Positions 1-8,799 of a stretch of 64,000 nt of DNA are shown one piece after another (the stretch's first letter is position 1; each line of letters begins with the position of its first letter). A program made the translations under genes and the position numbers. The DNA is from an uncultured Gammaproteobacteria bacterium (GTDB lineage Bacteria; Pseudomonadota; Gammaproteobacteria; PS1; Pseudothioglobaceae), in assembly GCA_913020715.1 (NCBI GenBank), contig CAJVZH010000002.1, positions 1-64,000 of the forward strand, given 5' to 3'. Under the pieces are notes generated by a model. It saw nothing but the letters and a program-made list of their open reading frames with translations, ran no database searches and was not told the DNA's origin.

Positions 1-479
1 CCTGGTGTGTCGATAAAGGTAACAATTGGCAGTGAGAATTTTTCTGCCATTTTCATCAACCTTAGCGCCTTACGGTAGCCTTCAGGTCTAGCCATGCCGA
101 AGTTATGATGAAGTTTTTCTTTGGTAGATCGTCCTTTTTGTTGGCCGATAAATATGAATGAAGCGTTGTCTATTTTGGCAATACCACCAATCATTGCTTT
201 ATCGTCCGCAAATGAACGATCGCCGTGTAACTCTGTAAATTCATCAAAAATAGTGTCTACATAATCGAGCGTATAGAGCCTTTTTGGGTGTCTGGCGAGT
301 TGAGAAATTTGCCAATCTGAAAGCGATGAAAATATTTTTTTCGTCAGCGCTTCACTTTTTGCTTTAAGCGCGTCTACTTCCTGGGCAATGTCGGCATTGT
401 CCTTGACATTTTCAAGGGCTTGAATCTTGCCTTCTAGGTCGGCAATTGGTTGTTCAAAATCAAGGTAATCTAAGTTCAT
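1..479 (-). CDS. accA: Acetyl-CoA carboxylase carboxyltransferase alpha subunit, 3' part cut off by window edge
   Basis: Reading the reverse strand from an ATG at 479 gives an open frame of about 159 codons running off the window. The protein starts [12 protein letters not shown], has a short coiled helical N-terminus, then the AccA landmarks [23 protein letters not shown] and [11 protein letters not shown], and ends at FIDTPG. AccA is normally near 320 residues, so about half is present. With AccD it forms the carboxyltransferase that moves CO2 from biotin to acetyl-CoA, the first committed step of fatty-acid synthesis in the cytoplasm. The divergent neighbour is an unrelated exporter. Identity is clear from the motif order; the missing half lies outside the window. 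Confidence 0.93.
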   Translation of the reverse strand, partial: MNLDYLDFEQPIADLEGKIQALENVKDNADIAQEVDALKAKSEALTKKIFSSLSDWQISQLARHPKRLYTLDYVDTIFDEFTELHGDRSFADDKAMIGGIAKIDNASFIFIGQQKGRSTKEKLHHNFGMARPEGYRKALRLMKMAEKFSLPIVTFIDTP

Positions 480-504
480 TTATTTCGCAAAAAAGGTGTT
501 CATA

Positions 505-545
505 ATTAGTTGTGATTATAGCAGATGCTATGACTATAATCTGTC
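505..545 (+). promoter_or_regulatory. Possible sigma70 promoter for the exporter group
   Basis: A perfect TATAAT at 535-540 is preceded by TTGTGA at 510-515 with a long 19-bp spacer. It lies in the 206-bp gap between accA and the first EamA gene and points at the latter, leaving a leader of about 140 nt. The -35 match and spacing are weak, so this is only a candidate. Nothing else in the gap is recognisable. Confidence 0.3.
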
Positions 546-685
546 AATGGAATGGCCCATTATGATCTCTCTTGCCAATACTCTAAGCTTAAGGTGATGA
601 CCCCATCTGGAAGGCGAGGGGGTAATGAAAAGACCTGTCATGAGATCGATGGATGCGATTGTGCGTTTATAGGATATGAGAAAAC

Positions 686-1582
686 ATGATTCAATCAGAA
701 AAAACAATGTCGTTATTGATGGTGCTCGCAGTGTTTACTTGGGCACTCTCAGCCATTGCAGCCAAAACACTTTCTGGCTACATTACAGAGAATGAAATCG
801 TTGTTTATCGCTATTTTTTAGCGGCCGCCTCTATGGTGCCGATTTTGCTGTTCATGGGCTTGTCATTTAAAATTGATTGGAAAAATTTGGCTTTAGCGCT
901 ACTCATTGCGCTGTTCACGATTGCTAATGCTCGATTTTACTTTATGGGTGTTGACCTCGGCACAGCAGGTCTTGGTGCCGCTCTTGTGACTGTGCTCATC
1001 CCTATGATTGTGTATTTACTGATGTTGCTTTCTAAGCAAGAGCAACCCCCTCTAAAAGATTGGGCGGCACTTATTTGGGGTGGAGGAGGCGTCATGCTAA
1101 TGATGGATATCACCGAGTTTGGTATTGGTGAATTACTAACGGGCGCCAATTTATACTTTGTTATAGCGGCATTTTGCTGGGCTTTAATTAGTGTTAGTGG
1201 CGCATGGATGAAAGGCGCCCACGTGCTGACCTTCAGTTTTTATGTGTGCTTGTTTACTTTTTCAATCGATTGGTTTTTGAGCTTTGATGCGCCTCTTTCC
1301 ACTTTGCCGGAGATGGATCGATACTTTTGGATCAGTATTTTGACGGTGTCGATACTCAGCACGACAATCGCCAGCACTATTTATTACGTCGGTCTTAGGG
1401 TTTTGGGCTCTAAAAAATGCTCAACATACTCATTGTTAACGCCATTTTTTGCTATTGCAATGGGCGCGCTATTTTTTGGCGAATCACTCACCTTGCAAAA
1501 TGCCATTGGCACTTTGATGGCGGTTTCGGCTTTGTTCGTATTGCAAAATATAAAAATTAAAGGCATCATGCCGTACAGATAA
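686..1582 (+). CDS. EamA/DMT-family membrane transporter
   Basis: 298-residue, strongly hydrophobic protein with about ten membrane segments arranged as two EamA halves, the usual size for drug/metabolite transporters (RhaT/YdcZ/RarD-like). The start ATG has an AGGAT ribosome site about 10 nt upstream. It is a close paralogue of the protein at 2201-3085: both begin [K/Q]SEK, continue with MVLA, and share the order YRY, then a segment rich in small residues, then GSKK/GSKC near 245. A LysE-family exporter lies between the two. Members usually export amino acids or other small metabolites, but the substrate cannot be read from sequence. The family is secure; the substrate is unknown. Confidence 0.85.
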   Translation: MIQSEKTMSLLMVLAVFTWALSAIAAKTLSGYITENEIVVYRYFLAAASMVPILLFMGLSFKIDWKNLALALLIALFTIANARFYFMGVDLGTAGLGAALVTVLIPMIVYLLMLLSKQEQPPLKDWAALIWGGGGVMLMMDITEFGIGELLTGANLYFVIAAFCWALISVSGAWMKGAHVLTFSFYVCLFTFSIDWFLSFDAPLSTLPEMDRYFWISILTVSILSTTIASTIYYVGLRVLGSKKCSTYSLLTPFFAIAMGALFFGESLTLQNAIGTLMAVSALFVLQNIKIKGIMPYR

Positions 1583-1595
1583 ACACAGAGATATT

Positions 1596-2204
1596 TTGGA
1601 ATTAAACGATTTTATTATCCTTTTGATCACTGCCTGGGTATTTGCAGTGACACCGGGCCCCGGCACTTTGGCTTTATTGTCGATCAGCACGTCGCGTGGT
1701 TTTAAGCCGTCGATGTTTTTCTCTGTGGGCGCGACTCTCGGCGACATGATGTATTTAACGTTAGTAATATTCTCGCTCGATGCAATGGCTGAATATATTA
1801 CCCCTGTGATGAGTTTTGTTCGCTATTTTGGCGCTGCTTATTTAGTGTATTTGGGTGTTTCTCAATGGCGCTCTGGCGGTATTTCGCTCAAAGGAAGGCC
1901 TGAAAGGCGTTCAAGCGCAAGAGAGTTGGCAACTGGATTCTTGGTGTCTGGAACCAACCCAAAAGTAATGATTTTTTATATATCGGTCTTACCTGCTGTG
2001 ATTGAGCTAACCGAAGTCAGTGTTTTCTACGGCGTACAGATAATTTCCACTGTGGGCTTGGGTGTCATGTTGGGTTTGATTGTGATTTCACTATTAGGGA
2101 AGAAGCTGAAAAGCTTGATTAGCACCCCTGGTATGGCCAAGCGTGTCAACCATATTTGCGGCACAGTGATGGTTGGCGTTGGTCTAACCTTGGTGTTTGT
2201 GTGA
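1596..2204 (+). CDS. LysE/RhtB-family amino-acid exporter
   Basis: 202-residue protein with about six membrane segments. The family hallmark TPGPGTLALLS follows the first helix, and GTNPKVMIFYISVLP sits in the middle, as in RhtB/LysE exporters (usual length about 205). Translation must begin at TTG 1596, because no ATG or GTG lies early enough to keep the first helix and the TPGPG motif. It lies 13 nt after the first EamA gene and overlaps the second by four bases (GTGA at 2201-2204), so the three are probably cotranscribed and the last two translationally coupled. Proton-driven efflux of amino acids or homoserine-like compounds is the usual family role; the substrate here is not known. Confidence 0.85.
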   Translation: MELNDFIILLITAWVFAVTPGPGTLALLSISTSRGFKPSMFFSVGATLGDMMYLTLVIFSLDAMAEYITPVMSFVRYFGAAYLVYLGVSQWRSGGISLKGRPERRSSARELATGFLVSGTNPKVMIFYISVLPAVIELTEVSVFYGVQIISTVGLGVMLGLIVISLLGKKLKSLISTPGMAKRVNHICGTVMVGVGLTLVFV

Positions 2205-3085
2205 AGTCGGAAAAGTTATTTTCTTTTTTTATGGTATTGGCAATGCTCGCTTGGGCGGGCTCGTTCGTGAGCGCCAAATATTTGGCCATGTATATCAACG
2301 AGCACGAATTGGTGACATACCGTTATCTGATCACCACGTCGACAACCTTGCCGGTTTTGATGTATTTAAATATCAGCTACAAGATCGACTTGCGCAACTT
2401 GGCGATTGCGGCGATAACGGCCATTCTTCTGGTTGCTTATACAAAGCTATTTTTCCTGGGCACTAAAATTGGCACGGCAAGCTTTGGCGGAGCATTGATC
2501 ACCACATTGATGCCTATTATTGCCTTTGTCATTGTGTTAATTTTTAGTAAGAAAAAACCAATTGCTAAAGACTGGTTAGCGTTGTTTATCGGTGCAATAG
2601 GTGTTTCAACAATGCTTGAGGTTTGGCAGTTTGATTTGGATGAGATATTCAGTACCGCGACTGTGTTTTTCTTGTGGGCCGCGACCAGCTGGGCGTTGAT
2701 GTCGGTTGCAACAGCGCAAAGTAAAAGTGTTAGTCCGATTTTGCTGAGCTTCTACATTTACTTGATAGCAACGCTTTTTAATACTGTTTTCTTCTATGAA
2801 AATGTCAGCGGCAGTGTCTTCAATATGGACGCAATATTCTGGGTGAATATATTGTTAATGTCTATCGCTAGTACGACATTTGCGGCAACGGTGTATGTTG
2901 CTGGCATGCAAAGATGGGGCTCTAAGTGTACAGTCTTTACTTTTCTAGTGCCATTTTTTGTGATTATACTGGGCGCTGTTTTCTTGGGAGAGGCGATTCA
3001 GCTGTCGACGATATTTGGGGCGATGTTGACAGTCAGCGCACTGATGCTGATTAACAATATTTCGTTAAAGAGTTTAAGAAGCTAA
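2201..3085 (+). CDS. EamA/DMT-family membrane transporter, paralogue of the 686 gene
   Basis: About 294 residues and ten membrane segments. I choose GTG at 2201 because the protein then begins VKSEKLFSFFMVLA, which lines up with the start of the paralogue at 686; a longer frame from 2156 would add residues overlapping LysE with no counterpart. The start overlaps the LysE stop codon (GTGA), typical of translational coupling. Two EamA copies around one LysE suggest a duplicated exporter unit handling similar substrates. The gene ends one base before the convergent DUF1289 gene, so little room remains for a terminator. The substrate is unknown. Confidence 0.83.
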   Translation: MKSEKLFSFFMVLAMLAWAGSFVSAKYLAMYINEHELVTYRYLITTSTTLPVLMYLNISYKIDLRNLAIAAITAILLVAYTKLFFLGTKIGTASFGGALITTLMPIIAFVIVLIFSKKKPIAKDWLALFIGAIGVSTMLEVWQFDLDEIFSTATVFFLWAATSWALMSVATAQSKSVSPILLSFYIYLIATLFNTVFFYENVSGSVFNMDAIFWVNILLMSIASTTFAATVYVAGMQRWGSKCTVFTFLVPFFVIILGAVFLGEAIQLSTIFGAMLTVSALMLINNISLKSLRS

Positions 3086-3086
3086 A

Positions 3087-3278
3087 CTAGCCCACCGCTT
3101 CGATGTCGCGCTCACTCAAGTCTTGCATGATGGCAACACGCATATCGTTGGTAAAATCAAACCAATCAAAGATTTCGTTCATGTGGCGCTTACAACCCAC
3201 ACAATAGTTGTTTTTGTTGTACTTGCAGATACTGACGCAAGGACTTACGATTCTTTTTAGTCGGTCTGTTTCACTCAT
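3087..3278 (-). CDS. DUF1289 small cysteine-rich protein
   Basis: 63-residue protein with the DUF1289 pattern: SPCVSICKYN followed by YCVGCKRHMNEI, giving four conserved cysteines, then a W..F segment. Such proteins are common in Proteobacteria as 60-80 residue stand-alone genes; the cysteines look able to bind a metal or an iron-sulphur centre, but no function is established. It is transcribed away from rhlE through a short gap (3279-3347) that must hold both promoters. The family assignment rests on cysteine spacing and size. Confidence 0.8.
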   Translation of the reverse strand: MSETDRLKRIVSPCVSICKYNKNNYCVGCKRHMNEIFDWFDFTNDMRVAIMQDLSERDIEAVG

Positions 3279-3347
3279 ATTTGAGATTATAAGTTACAAT
3301 GCGGCAATAGCAGTAAAATACAACCCTATTTTTTTCGATCTTATCAT

Positions 3348-4673
3348 ATGAGTTTTTCAATACTTGGATTATCGCAACAGATTCTTGATGCCATTGAGGC
3401 TCAGGGCTATTCCGATCCATCACCCATTCAGGCCAAATCCATCCCTATTGTATTAGAGGGTAAAGACTTAATGGCTGCTGCACAAACCGGCACAGGAAAA
3501 ACAGCCGGCTTCACTTTGCCGATTTTAGAAAAGCTTTCAGGTGGGAAACGACCTTCTTCAAATCAAGTGCGAGCGCTGATACTGACGCCAACGCGTGAAC
3601 TTGCCGCGCAAGTGCACGATAGCGTGAAAACGTACGGCAATAATCTGCCATTGCGTTCAGCCGTGGTTTTTGGTGGCGTAGGCATCAATCCACAAATGCA
3701 GAAACTGCGCAAAGGTATTGATATATTGGTGGCAACACCCGGTCGATTGCTGGATTTATATTCTCAAAATGCTGTGCATTTTGACGAGCTCGAGGTATTG
3801 GTTCTTGATGAGGCAGACCGCATGCTCGACATGGGCTTTATCCATGATATCAAACGCATTATCAAATTACTACCGAAAAAGCGTCAAACATTGATGTTTT
3901 CAGCCACTTTCTCTGAAGATATTCGCAAGCTTGCTAAGGGCCTGGTTCACGATCCTATCGAGATTTCCGTTACGCCGCGCAATACGGCTGTTGAAGCGAT
4001 TAAACACTGGATTTGCCCGGTCGACAAATCAAGAAAAACGGCATTGTTGACGCGCTTGATCAATCAAGGCGATTGGCAACAAGTGTTGGTGTTCAGCAGA
4101 ACAAAACACGGCGCAAACAGAATTGCCACAAGTCTAGAAAAGAAAAACATCACGGCAACTGCGATTCACGGCAATAAAAGCCAAGGCGCTCGCACCCGTG
4201 CATTGGCAGATTTTAAAGCCGGTAAAGTGAGAGTGTTGGTAGCGACAGATATTGCTGCGCGAGGTATTGATATTGATCAACTTCCGCACGTGATTAATTT
4301 TGACTTGCCGAATGTGCCAGAGGACTATGTTCATAGAATTGGCCGTACAGGTCGTGCAGGCAGGTTAGGCGAGGCTATCTCGTTGGTAAGCGCTGATGAG
4401 GCGAAGCAATTGTTTGATATTGAGCGCCTTATTCAAAAACACTTGGAGCGTGAACTGGTCGAGGATTTTTGGCCAAGTCACGATGTGCCGAATTCGCCAG
4501 AGCTACGTCTCAACAAGGATAAACGACCGAAGAAGCCTAAGAAGCATGGTAACTCGAGTCACAATAAGCATGAAGGACGCAAAGACGAGCAGACTAGAAG
4601 CAGAAAGCCTAAGCGTCGCGTTTTTTCAGCGAATAAACCCAATAGAAAGCCCAAGCCAAAGACTCAAGCTTAA
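3348..4673 (+). CDS. rhlE: DEAD-box ATP-dependent RNA helicase, RhlE type
   Basis: 441 residues with every DEAD-box motif in order: Q motif SPIQAKSIP near 24, Walker A AQTGTGKT near 46, PTREL, TPGR, DEAD in [10 protein letters not shown] near 155, SAT in MFSATFS near 185, ARGIDI and HRIGRTGR near 330. The C-terminal 60 residues are very basic and repetitive ([23 protein letters not shown]), as in RhlE proteins, where such tails bind RNA. It unwinds short RNA duplexes, typically in ribosome assembly and RNA turnover, in the cytoplasm. The stop is only three bases from the convergent flavoprotein gene. RhlE is favoured over SrmB/DbpA by the length and the basic tail. Confidence 0.9.
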   Translation: MSFSILGLSQQILDAIEAQGYSDPSPIQAKSIPIVLEGKDLMAAAQTGTGKTAGFTLPILEKLSGGKRPSSNQVRALILTPTRELAAQVHDSVKTYGNNLPLRSAVVFGGVGINPQMQKLRKGIDILVATPGRLLDLYSQNAVHFDELEVLVLDEADRMLDMGFIHDIKRIIKLLPKKRQTLMFSATFSEDIRKLAKGLVHDPIEISVTPRNTAVEAIKHWICPVDKSRKTALLTRLINQGDWQQVLVFSRTKHGANRIATSLEKKNITATAIHGNKSQGARTRALADFKAGKVRVLVATDIAARGIDIDQLPHVINFDLPNVPEDYVHRIGRTGRAGRLGEAISLVSADEAKQLFDIERLIQKHLERELVEDFWPSHDVPNSPELRLNKDKRPKKPKKHGNSSHNKHEGRKDEQTRSRKPKRRVFSANKPNRKPKPKTQA

Positions 4674-4676
4674 ATT

Positions 4677-7094
4677 TTAAGAGCGTAATTTGCTATTACT
4701 TGGGTCGTAAGCAGCATCCATGTTGACATGGCATTTGCGTGAACCAAGTGATGTGTCAACTGTTAGCGCTAAGCCATCTTGGCAATGCTCTGGTTTGAGA
4801 TAAGCAAAGGCAATAGAGTGACCAACACGATGACCATAGGCGCCACTGGTGATAATGCCAGTGAGTTGGTTGTCGACAAAAACCGCTTCGTTGCCGAAGC
4901 ATTCCGCGCTCACCTGATCATCAAAAACAAGATAAGCAAGCTGTAGCTTGACACCATTGGTTTGACGAGCCCGAATATTATCCGCACCAATAAAGTCTCG
5001 ACTTAAATCCAAGAACCGATCCATGCCAGCCTCCAGTGCGGAGATCTCCTCGGTAAATTCACCACCATAAGCACGATACATTTTTTCTAAACGCATTGCA
5101 TTAAAAGCTTGCCCACCAAAATCCATTAAACCCAATTGTTCGCCAACCTCAAATAGAGATTCGTAAATGGAAATAAGTTGCCAGCTCGGCATATGAAGTT
5201 CCCATCCCAATTCTCCGGCGTAAGAAACGCGCATGGCAAACACTTGAGCAGAGTCGATTTGAATTGTTTTACAACTGAGCCAGCTAAAACCACTATTACT
5301 TAAATCGTCATTTGTGCGTTGTGAGAGGATGTCTCTGGCCTTGGGTCCCGTTAAAAGCACCCCTCCCCAGTCCTCAGTAAGATCTTCAATGGTGATATCG
5401 TAGTCGTCACTATGCCACTCAAGCCACTGGTAGTCTTTAACTTGCGAACCGATGGCGCCCATGAGTAAAAACTCATTTTCACTGATACGGCTAATCGTTT
5501 GTTCCGCCATAATGCCGCCATTCGGTGCGTGAAAAAGTGTTAGGCCGATACGTCCATCTCTCGCCGGTAGTTTATTGCACGAAAGAATGTCTAAAAACGC
5601 AAAAGCGTCTTGACCAGTAATTCTGAATTTTGCTGTACCGCTGATGTCGGTGATGCCGCAGGTATTGGCTACTGCATTGCACTCGAGAGCCACAATGTCG
5701 TGCGCTTCACTGTGCGCCCATGTGTGTGTTTCTTCTCTGACGTCACCAGTGGCAAACCAGGCAGGTTTTTCAAAGCCGGTATTGACAATATGAACAGCGC
5801 CTTTTTGCGCCAAAACGGTGTGCAGAGCGCTCACTCTTATTGGGCGGCCGTGCGGTCGATTTTCATTTGGTACGCCCATCGCATACATTCTCTCGTAGGA
5901 TTCGATGGCACGTGTTGTGCAGTATTTCTGATCCGCCCATCGATCAAAACGTCGAGAGTCAAGGGATGCCATATTGAGTTCAGTTTGGCCGTGCATCATC
6001 CATTGCGCTAAATATTTGCCGATGCCACCTTGGGCGATACCGATACTGGCACCACATAAGTTCCAGAAGTTGCGAAGCCCACTAACGGGGCCAACCAATA
6101 AGTTATCATCTGGAGTGTGCGTAATCAAGCCATTGATAACCGTGCTAATACCAACTTCTTGGAACCCTGGGACGATCTCCATACAGCGTTCAAGCCAAGG
6201 CATGAGTCGCTCCAAATCGCCTTCGAATAATTCTCGGTCGAATGACCAATCCAAGCCACTGAGCGCCCAAGGTTTTGAGCCTCTTGTTTCGTAGGGGCCA
6301 ATCAAAAATCCATCGCCTTCTTGGCGAATATAAGAGGCGGCACTTGAGTCACGAGTGACAGGCAATTCTTTGGCGAGTTTGGCAATTTCTGGATGGTTTT
6401 CGGTAATCAAATACTGATGTTGGAGATTCACCAGTGGAACATAAGCACCAACCATTTCTGCCACTTGAGGTGAGAAACAACCGCCGGCATTAACGACGTG
6501 CTCGGCGATAATATTGCCTAATTCGGTGACTACTTCATATTCACCCGAAGGCAAAATGTTAATGTCTGTAACGCGGTTAAAGGACGAAATTTCAGCACCG
6601 CTTTTTTTGGCTAGTTGCGCAAGCTGAGTGACGACCGTTGTTGGGTCCACATGGCCATCATTGGGGGTGAATAAAATACAACGCGCACCATCGAAAGTCA
6701 TCATTGGGTTGATGAGCGCTGCCTCTTCTTTAGAGACAAAGTGCATCTCACAGCCAATGTGGTTGGCCCGGCTAATGATATTTCTAAACCATTGCTCTTC
6801 AGCCTCGGTGTAGCCTACACGTAGAGAGCCTGTTTTGTGAAATGACGAAGGCAAGCCTGTTTTTTGCGGCAGAATTTCGTCATAAAGTTTGATTGTGTAT
6901 TCGTGAATACTAGAGAGTGTATGGTTACCGTTAAAATTAGGGCAAAGCCCGGCAGCATGCCAAGTGGAGCCGCTGGTTATTTCGCCTTTTTCGATCAGCA
7001 CTACATCATTCCAGCCCTCTTCACAGAGGTGATACATTAGGTTGACACCCAGTGAGCCACCACCAATAATGACAACTTTTGCATGTGTTTTCAT
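4677..7094 (-). CDS. FAD-dependent dimethylglycine/sarcosine dehydrogenase-like protein with GcvT domain
   Basis: 805 residues in the DMGDH/SARDH layout: FAD-binding DAO domain (GGGSLG near 12-17) to about residue 390, a middle FAO_M segment, then a GcvT aminomethyl-transferase domain with its C-terminal barrel. The GSTWHAAG motif near 42-49 carries the histidine that binds FAD covalently in mammalian DMGDH and SARDH. The family oxidatively removes N-methyl groups from dimethylglycine or sarcosine; the GcvT part can pass the one-carbon unit to tetrahydrofolate. It starts six bases after the stop of the MttB-like gene, so the two form an operon, consistent with stepwise demethylation of a methylated amine. 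Which N-methyl compound is used cannot be told from sequence. Confidence 0.85.
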   Translation of the reverse strand: MKTHAKVVIIGGGSLGVNLMYHLCEEGWNDVVLIEKGEITSGSTWHAAGLCPNFNGNHTLSSIHEYTIKLYDEILPQKTGLPSSFHKTGSLRVGYTEAEEQWFRNIISRANHIGCEMHFVSKEEAALINPMMTFDGARCILFTPNDGHVDPTTVVTQLAQLAKKSGAEISSFNRVTDINILPSGEYEVVTELGNIIAEHVVNAGGCFSPQVAEMVGAYVPLVNLQHQYLITENHPEIAKLAKELPVTRDSSAASYIRQEGDGFLIGPYETRGSKPWALSGLDWSFDRELFEGDLERLMPWLERCMEIVPGFQEVGISTVINGLITHTPDDNLLVGPVSGLRNFWNLCGASIGIAQGGIGKYLAQWMMHGQTELNMASLDSRRFDRWADQKYCTTRAIESYERMYAMGVPNENRPHGRPIRVSALHTVLAQKGAVHIVNTGFEKPAWFATGDVREETHTWAHSEAHDIVALECNAVANTCGITDISGTAKFRITGQDAFAFLDILSCNKLPARDGRIGLTLFHAPNGGIMAEQTISRISENEFLLMGAIGSQVKDYQWLEWHSDDYDITIEDLTEDWGGVLLTGPKARDILSQRTNDDLSNSGFSWLSCKTIQIDSAQVFAMRVSYAGELGWELHMPSWQLISIYESLFEVGEQLGLMDFGGQAFNAMRLEKMYRAYGGEFTEEISALEAGMDRFLDLSRDFIGADNIRARQTNGVKLQLAYLVFDDQVSAECFGNEAVFVDNQLTGIITSGAYGHRVGHSIAFAYLKPEHCQDGLALTVDTSLGSRKCHVNMDAAYDPSNSKLRS

Positions 7095-7100
7095 GTGATT

Positions 7101-8663
7101 TTAATCCTCAAGTGGTTGTCTGCCAATAGCTTCTCGGCTTAGCTTGATGTCAAATTTTTTCCGTATTTTTCTATCTGTGTCATCACTAATGTGGTCGGGA
7201 AAGTGAGTTGCTAGTATTTCTTTCTTTTTTGCGATTGCTGTTTCCAAAATAACAGGTTTTCCCATATCAGCCCAGTCGTTAGGAGAGTCCCTATTGCTGA
7301 GCTCTGGATAGATATACTCACTCTGCATGACATTGATGGTTTGGTCGGAACCAAGATAGTGAGCCTTGTTATTCAAACAAACATCTTTTATGGTTTCAAA
7401 ACAAAGAGCCTCTTCGCTCTCGTCGCTGAGGCCTTTGGTCATTCTTAACGAGGCACCTAACAAGTCATTGTCTAACAATAAACTCTCAGGGCATGTGCCC
7501 AAAAGACTTGCGTACATACCGGCAGATTCATAAATGATATTTGCGCCGGCGAGTGCCGTTACCACATGTGTTGATGCACGCTCTGATCCTGCTTGAAAAT
7601 CTGGAAATTTCGAATCCGTCATACCGGCGGGTGCGCCGGTCGGTAGGTCAAAATGGTTGCCCATTTGTGCGCAAGCAGCAGAGATTAGGCCTTGCTCTGG
7701 CGAGCCGCCACACATGGAGCCGTTGCGCAAATCTGAAACAAAAGGCCAAGTACCCAATATACAAGGTGCGCCAGGTTTAATGGCATTGGCATAAACCAAA
7801 CCACCGAGGCATTCAGCCCAGGCTTGTGAAACAACACCTGGCAATAAAGGTGGTGCAGTTGCACCAGCTTGTGCGGCAGAGAGCAGCAAAATAGGCATAC
7901 CGCCCTCAACGCCAACACGCAAACATTCTAAAGATTCTTCAGCAAATTTCATTGGTGGCACAACAAAGCAGTTACTCATGCTAACAAAAGGGCGCTCGCG
8001 CCATTTATCCTCACCACCGGCAATAATATGCAGCATTTCTAGACCGTCAGTCACATGGTGTGCTTCGGTAAAGCTAACACCAATGTGTTTTTGTGTGCCC
8101 ATAGCGGCGCAATAAACTGAGTTTTGATCTAGCAATCGCGGATCTGGAATATCACGCAAAACACAGGTTCGTTGAAACATGTGAATGTGCTCACATTGAT
8201 CGGCAATTCGTGCCATGTCGTAAAGGTCCTGACTGAGTGATTCTCTATACTCATTGTTTTCTGGGTCGGCAATTAAAACCGCTGCGCCAGCTGTGGAGAA
8301 GTGCACTCTTGATCCGCTTAAATCTAGATCGTATTTCTCAATTTGGCCGTGAAGTGTCAAACCGTGCTGCGACATTGCCATGGCTTTTTTGACTACCTCT
8401 TTTGACATTCTAAGTCTACCATCATCACCCATAGTGGCGCCAAATGCAATAGTGGCTTCGATACAATGCGGCGTGGCATCAGCAAAACCAACCTCTTCAA
8501 GGATGCGAAACACATTGGCCTCAATTGACTTAACTTGATTGTCGCTCAGTGGTTTATAAGAGCCACCCAATTCGCCAGGTAGTACGGGCTTTTCATCCTC
8601 AGCGAGTGGCGCTGCTCTTAGAGCGATTCGTGCCGCTCTGCCACCAGTTTTTCTTCGTGTCAT
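7101..8663 (-). CDS. MttB-superfamily (trimethylamine/glycine-betaine methyltransferase-like) protein
   Basis: 520 residues, with the TIM-barrel MttB signature segments EEVGFADATPHC, STAGAAVLIAD and GAPAGMTDSKFPDFQAG. No in-frame amber codon interrupts it, so it belongs to the non-pyrrolysine branch, whose studied members include the glycine betaine methyltransferase MtgB. The N-terminus is basic and of low complexity (MTRRKTGGRAARIALR), as in many proteobacterial homologues. It is first gene of a two-gene operon with the DMGDH-like flavoprotein and faces a GcvA-like LysR regulator. MttB enzymes pass a methyl group to a corrinoid protein; no corrinoid protein or activase lies nearby. A betaine-type quaternary amine is the likeliest substrate, which is inference. 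Confidence 0.82.
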   Translation of the reverse strand: MTRRKTGGRAARIALRAAPLAEDEKPVLPGELGGSYKPLSDNQVKSIEANVFRILEEVGFADATPHCIEATIAFGATMGDDGRLRMSKEVVKKAMAMSQHGLTLHGQIEKYDLDLSGSRVHFSTAGAAVLIADPENNEYRESLSQDLYDMARIADQCEHIHMFQRTCVLRDIPDPRLLDQNSVYCAAMGTQKHIGVSFTEAHHVTDGLEMLHIIAGGEDKWRERPFVSMSNCFVVPPMKFAEESLECLRVGVEGGMPILLLSAAQAGATAPPLLPGVVSQAWAECLGGLVYANAIKPGAPCILGTWPFVSDLRNGSMCGGSPEQGLISAACAQMGNHFDLPTGAPAGMTDSKFPDFQAGSERASTHVVTALAGANIIYESAGMYASLLGTCPESLLLDNDLLGASLRMTKGLSDESEEALCFETIKDVCLNNKAHYLGSDQTINVMQSEYIYPELSNRDSPNDWADMGKPVILETAIAKKKEILATHFPDHISDDTDRKIRKKFDIKLSREAIGRQPLED

Positions 8664-8799
8664 TTCTTACCCTTTAGTATATAAGTGATTAGATTTTTTT
8701 ATTATAAAACATCTAAAAGTCTTTCACAAATGATAAATAATATTTATATAGCATAAGAAAAACTAATGTATTATTAATCAAACATTTTATTGTTGTTAT
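8664..8799. promoter_or_regulatory. Divergent control region, mttB-like operon / LysR gene
   Basis: A 136-bp, very AT-rich gap separates the two divergently read starts. This is the usual position for LysR autoregulation and target activation. I see no convincing dyad or strong promoter hexamers, so this marks a location rather than a mapped site. Confidence 0.45.

Noticed and set aside
2156-2200. Longer start for the second EamA gene
   Set aside because: It would overlap LysE by 49 bases; GTG 2201 aligns with the paralogue's start and forms a GTGA overlap.
4677-8663. Pyrrolysine-containing MttB
   Set aside because: No in-frame amber codon in the 520-residue gene and no pyl genes nearby.
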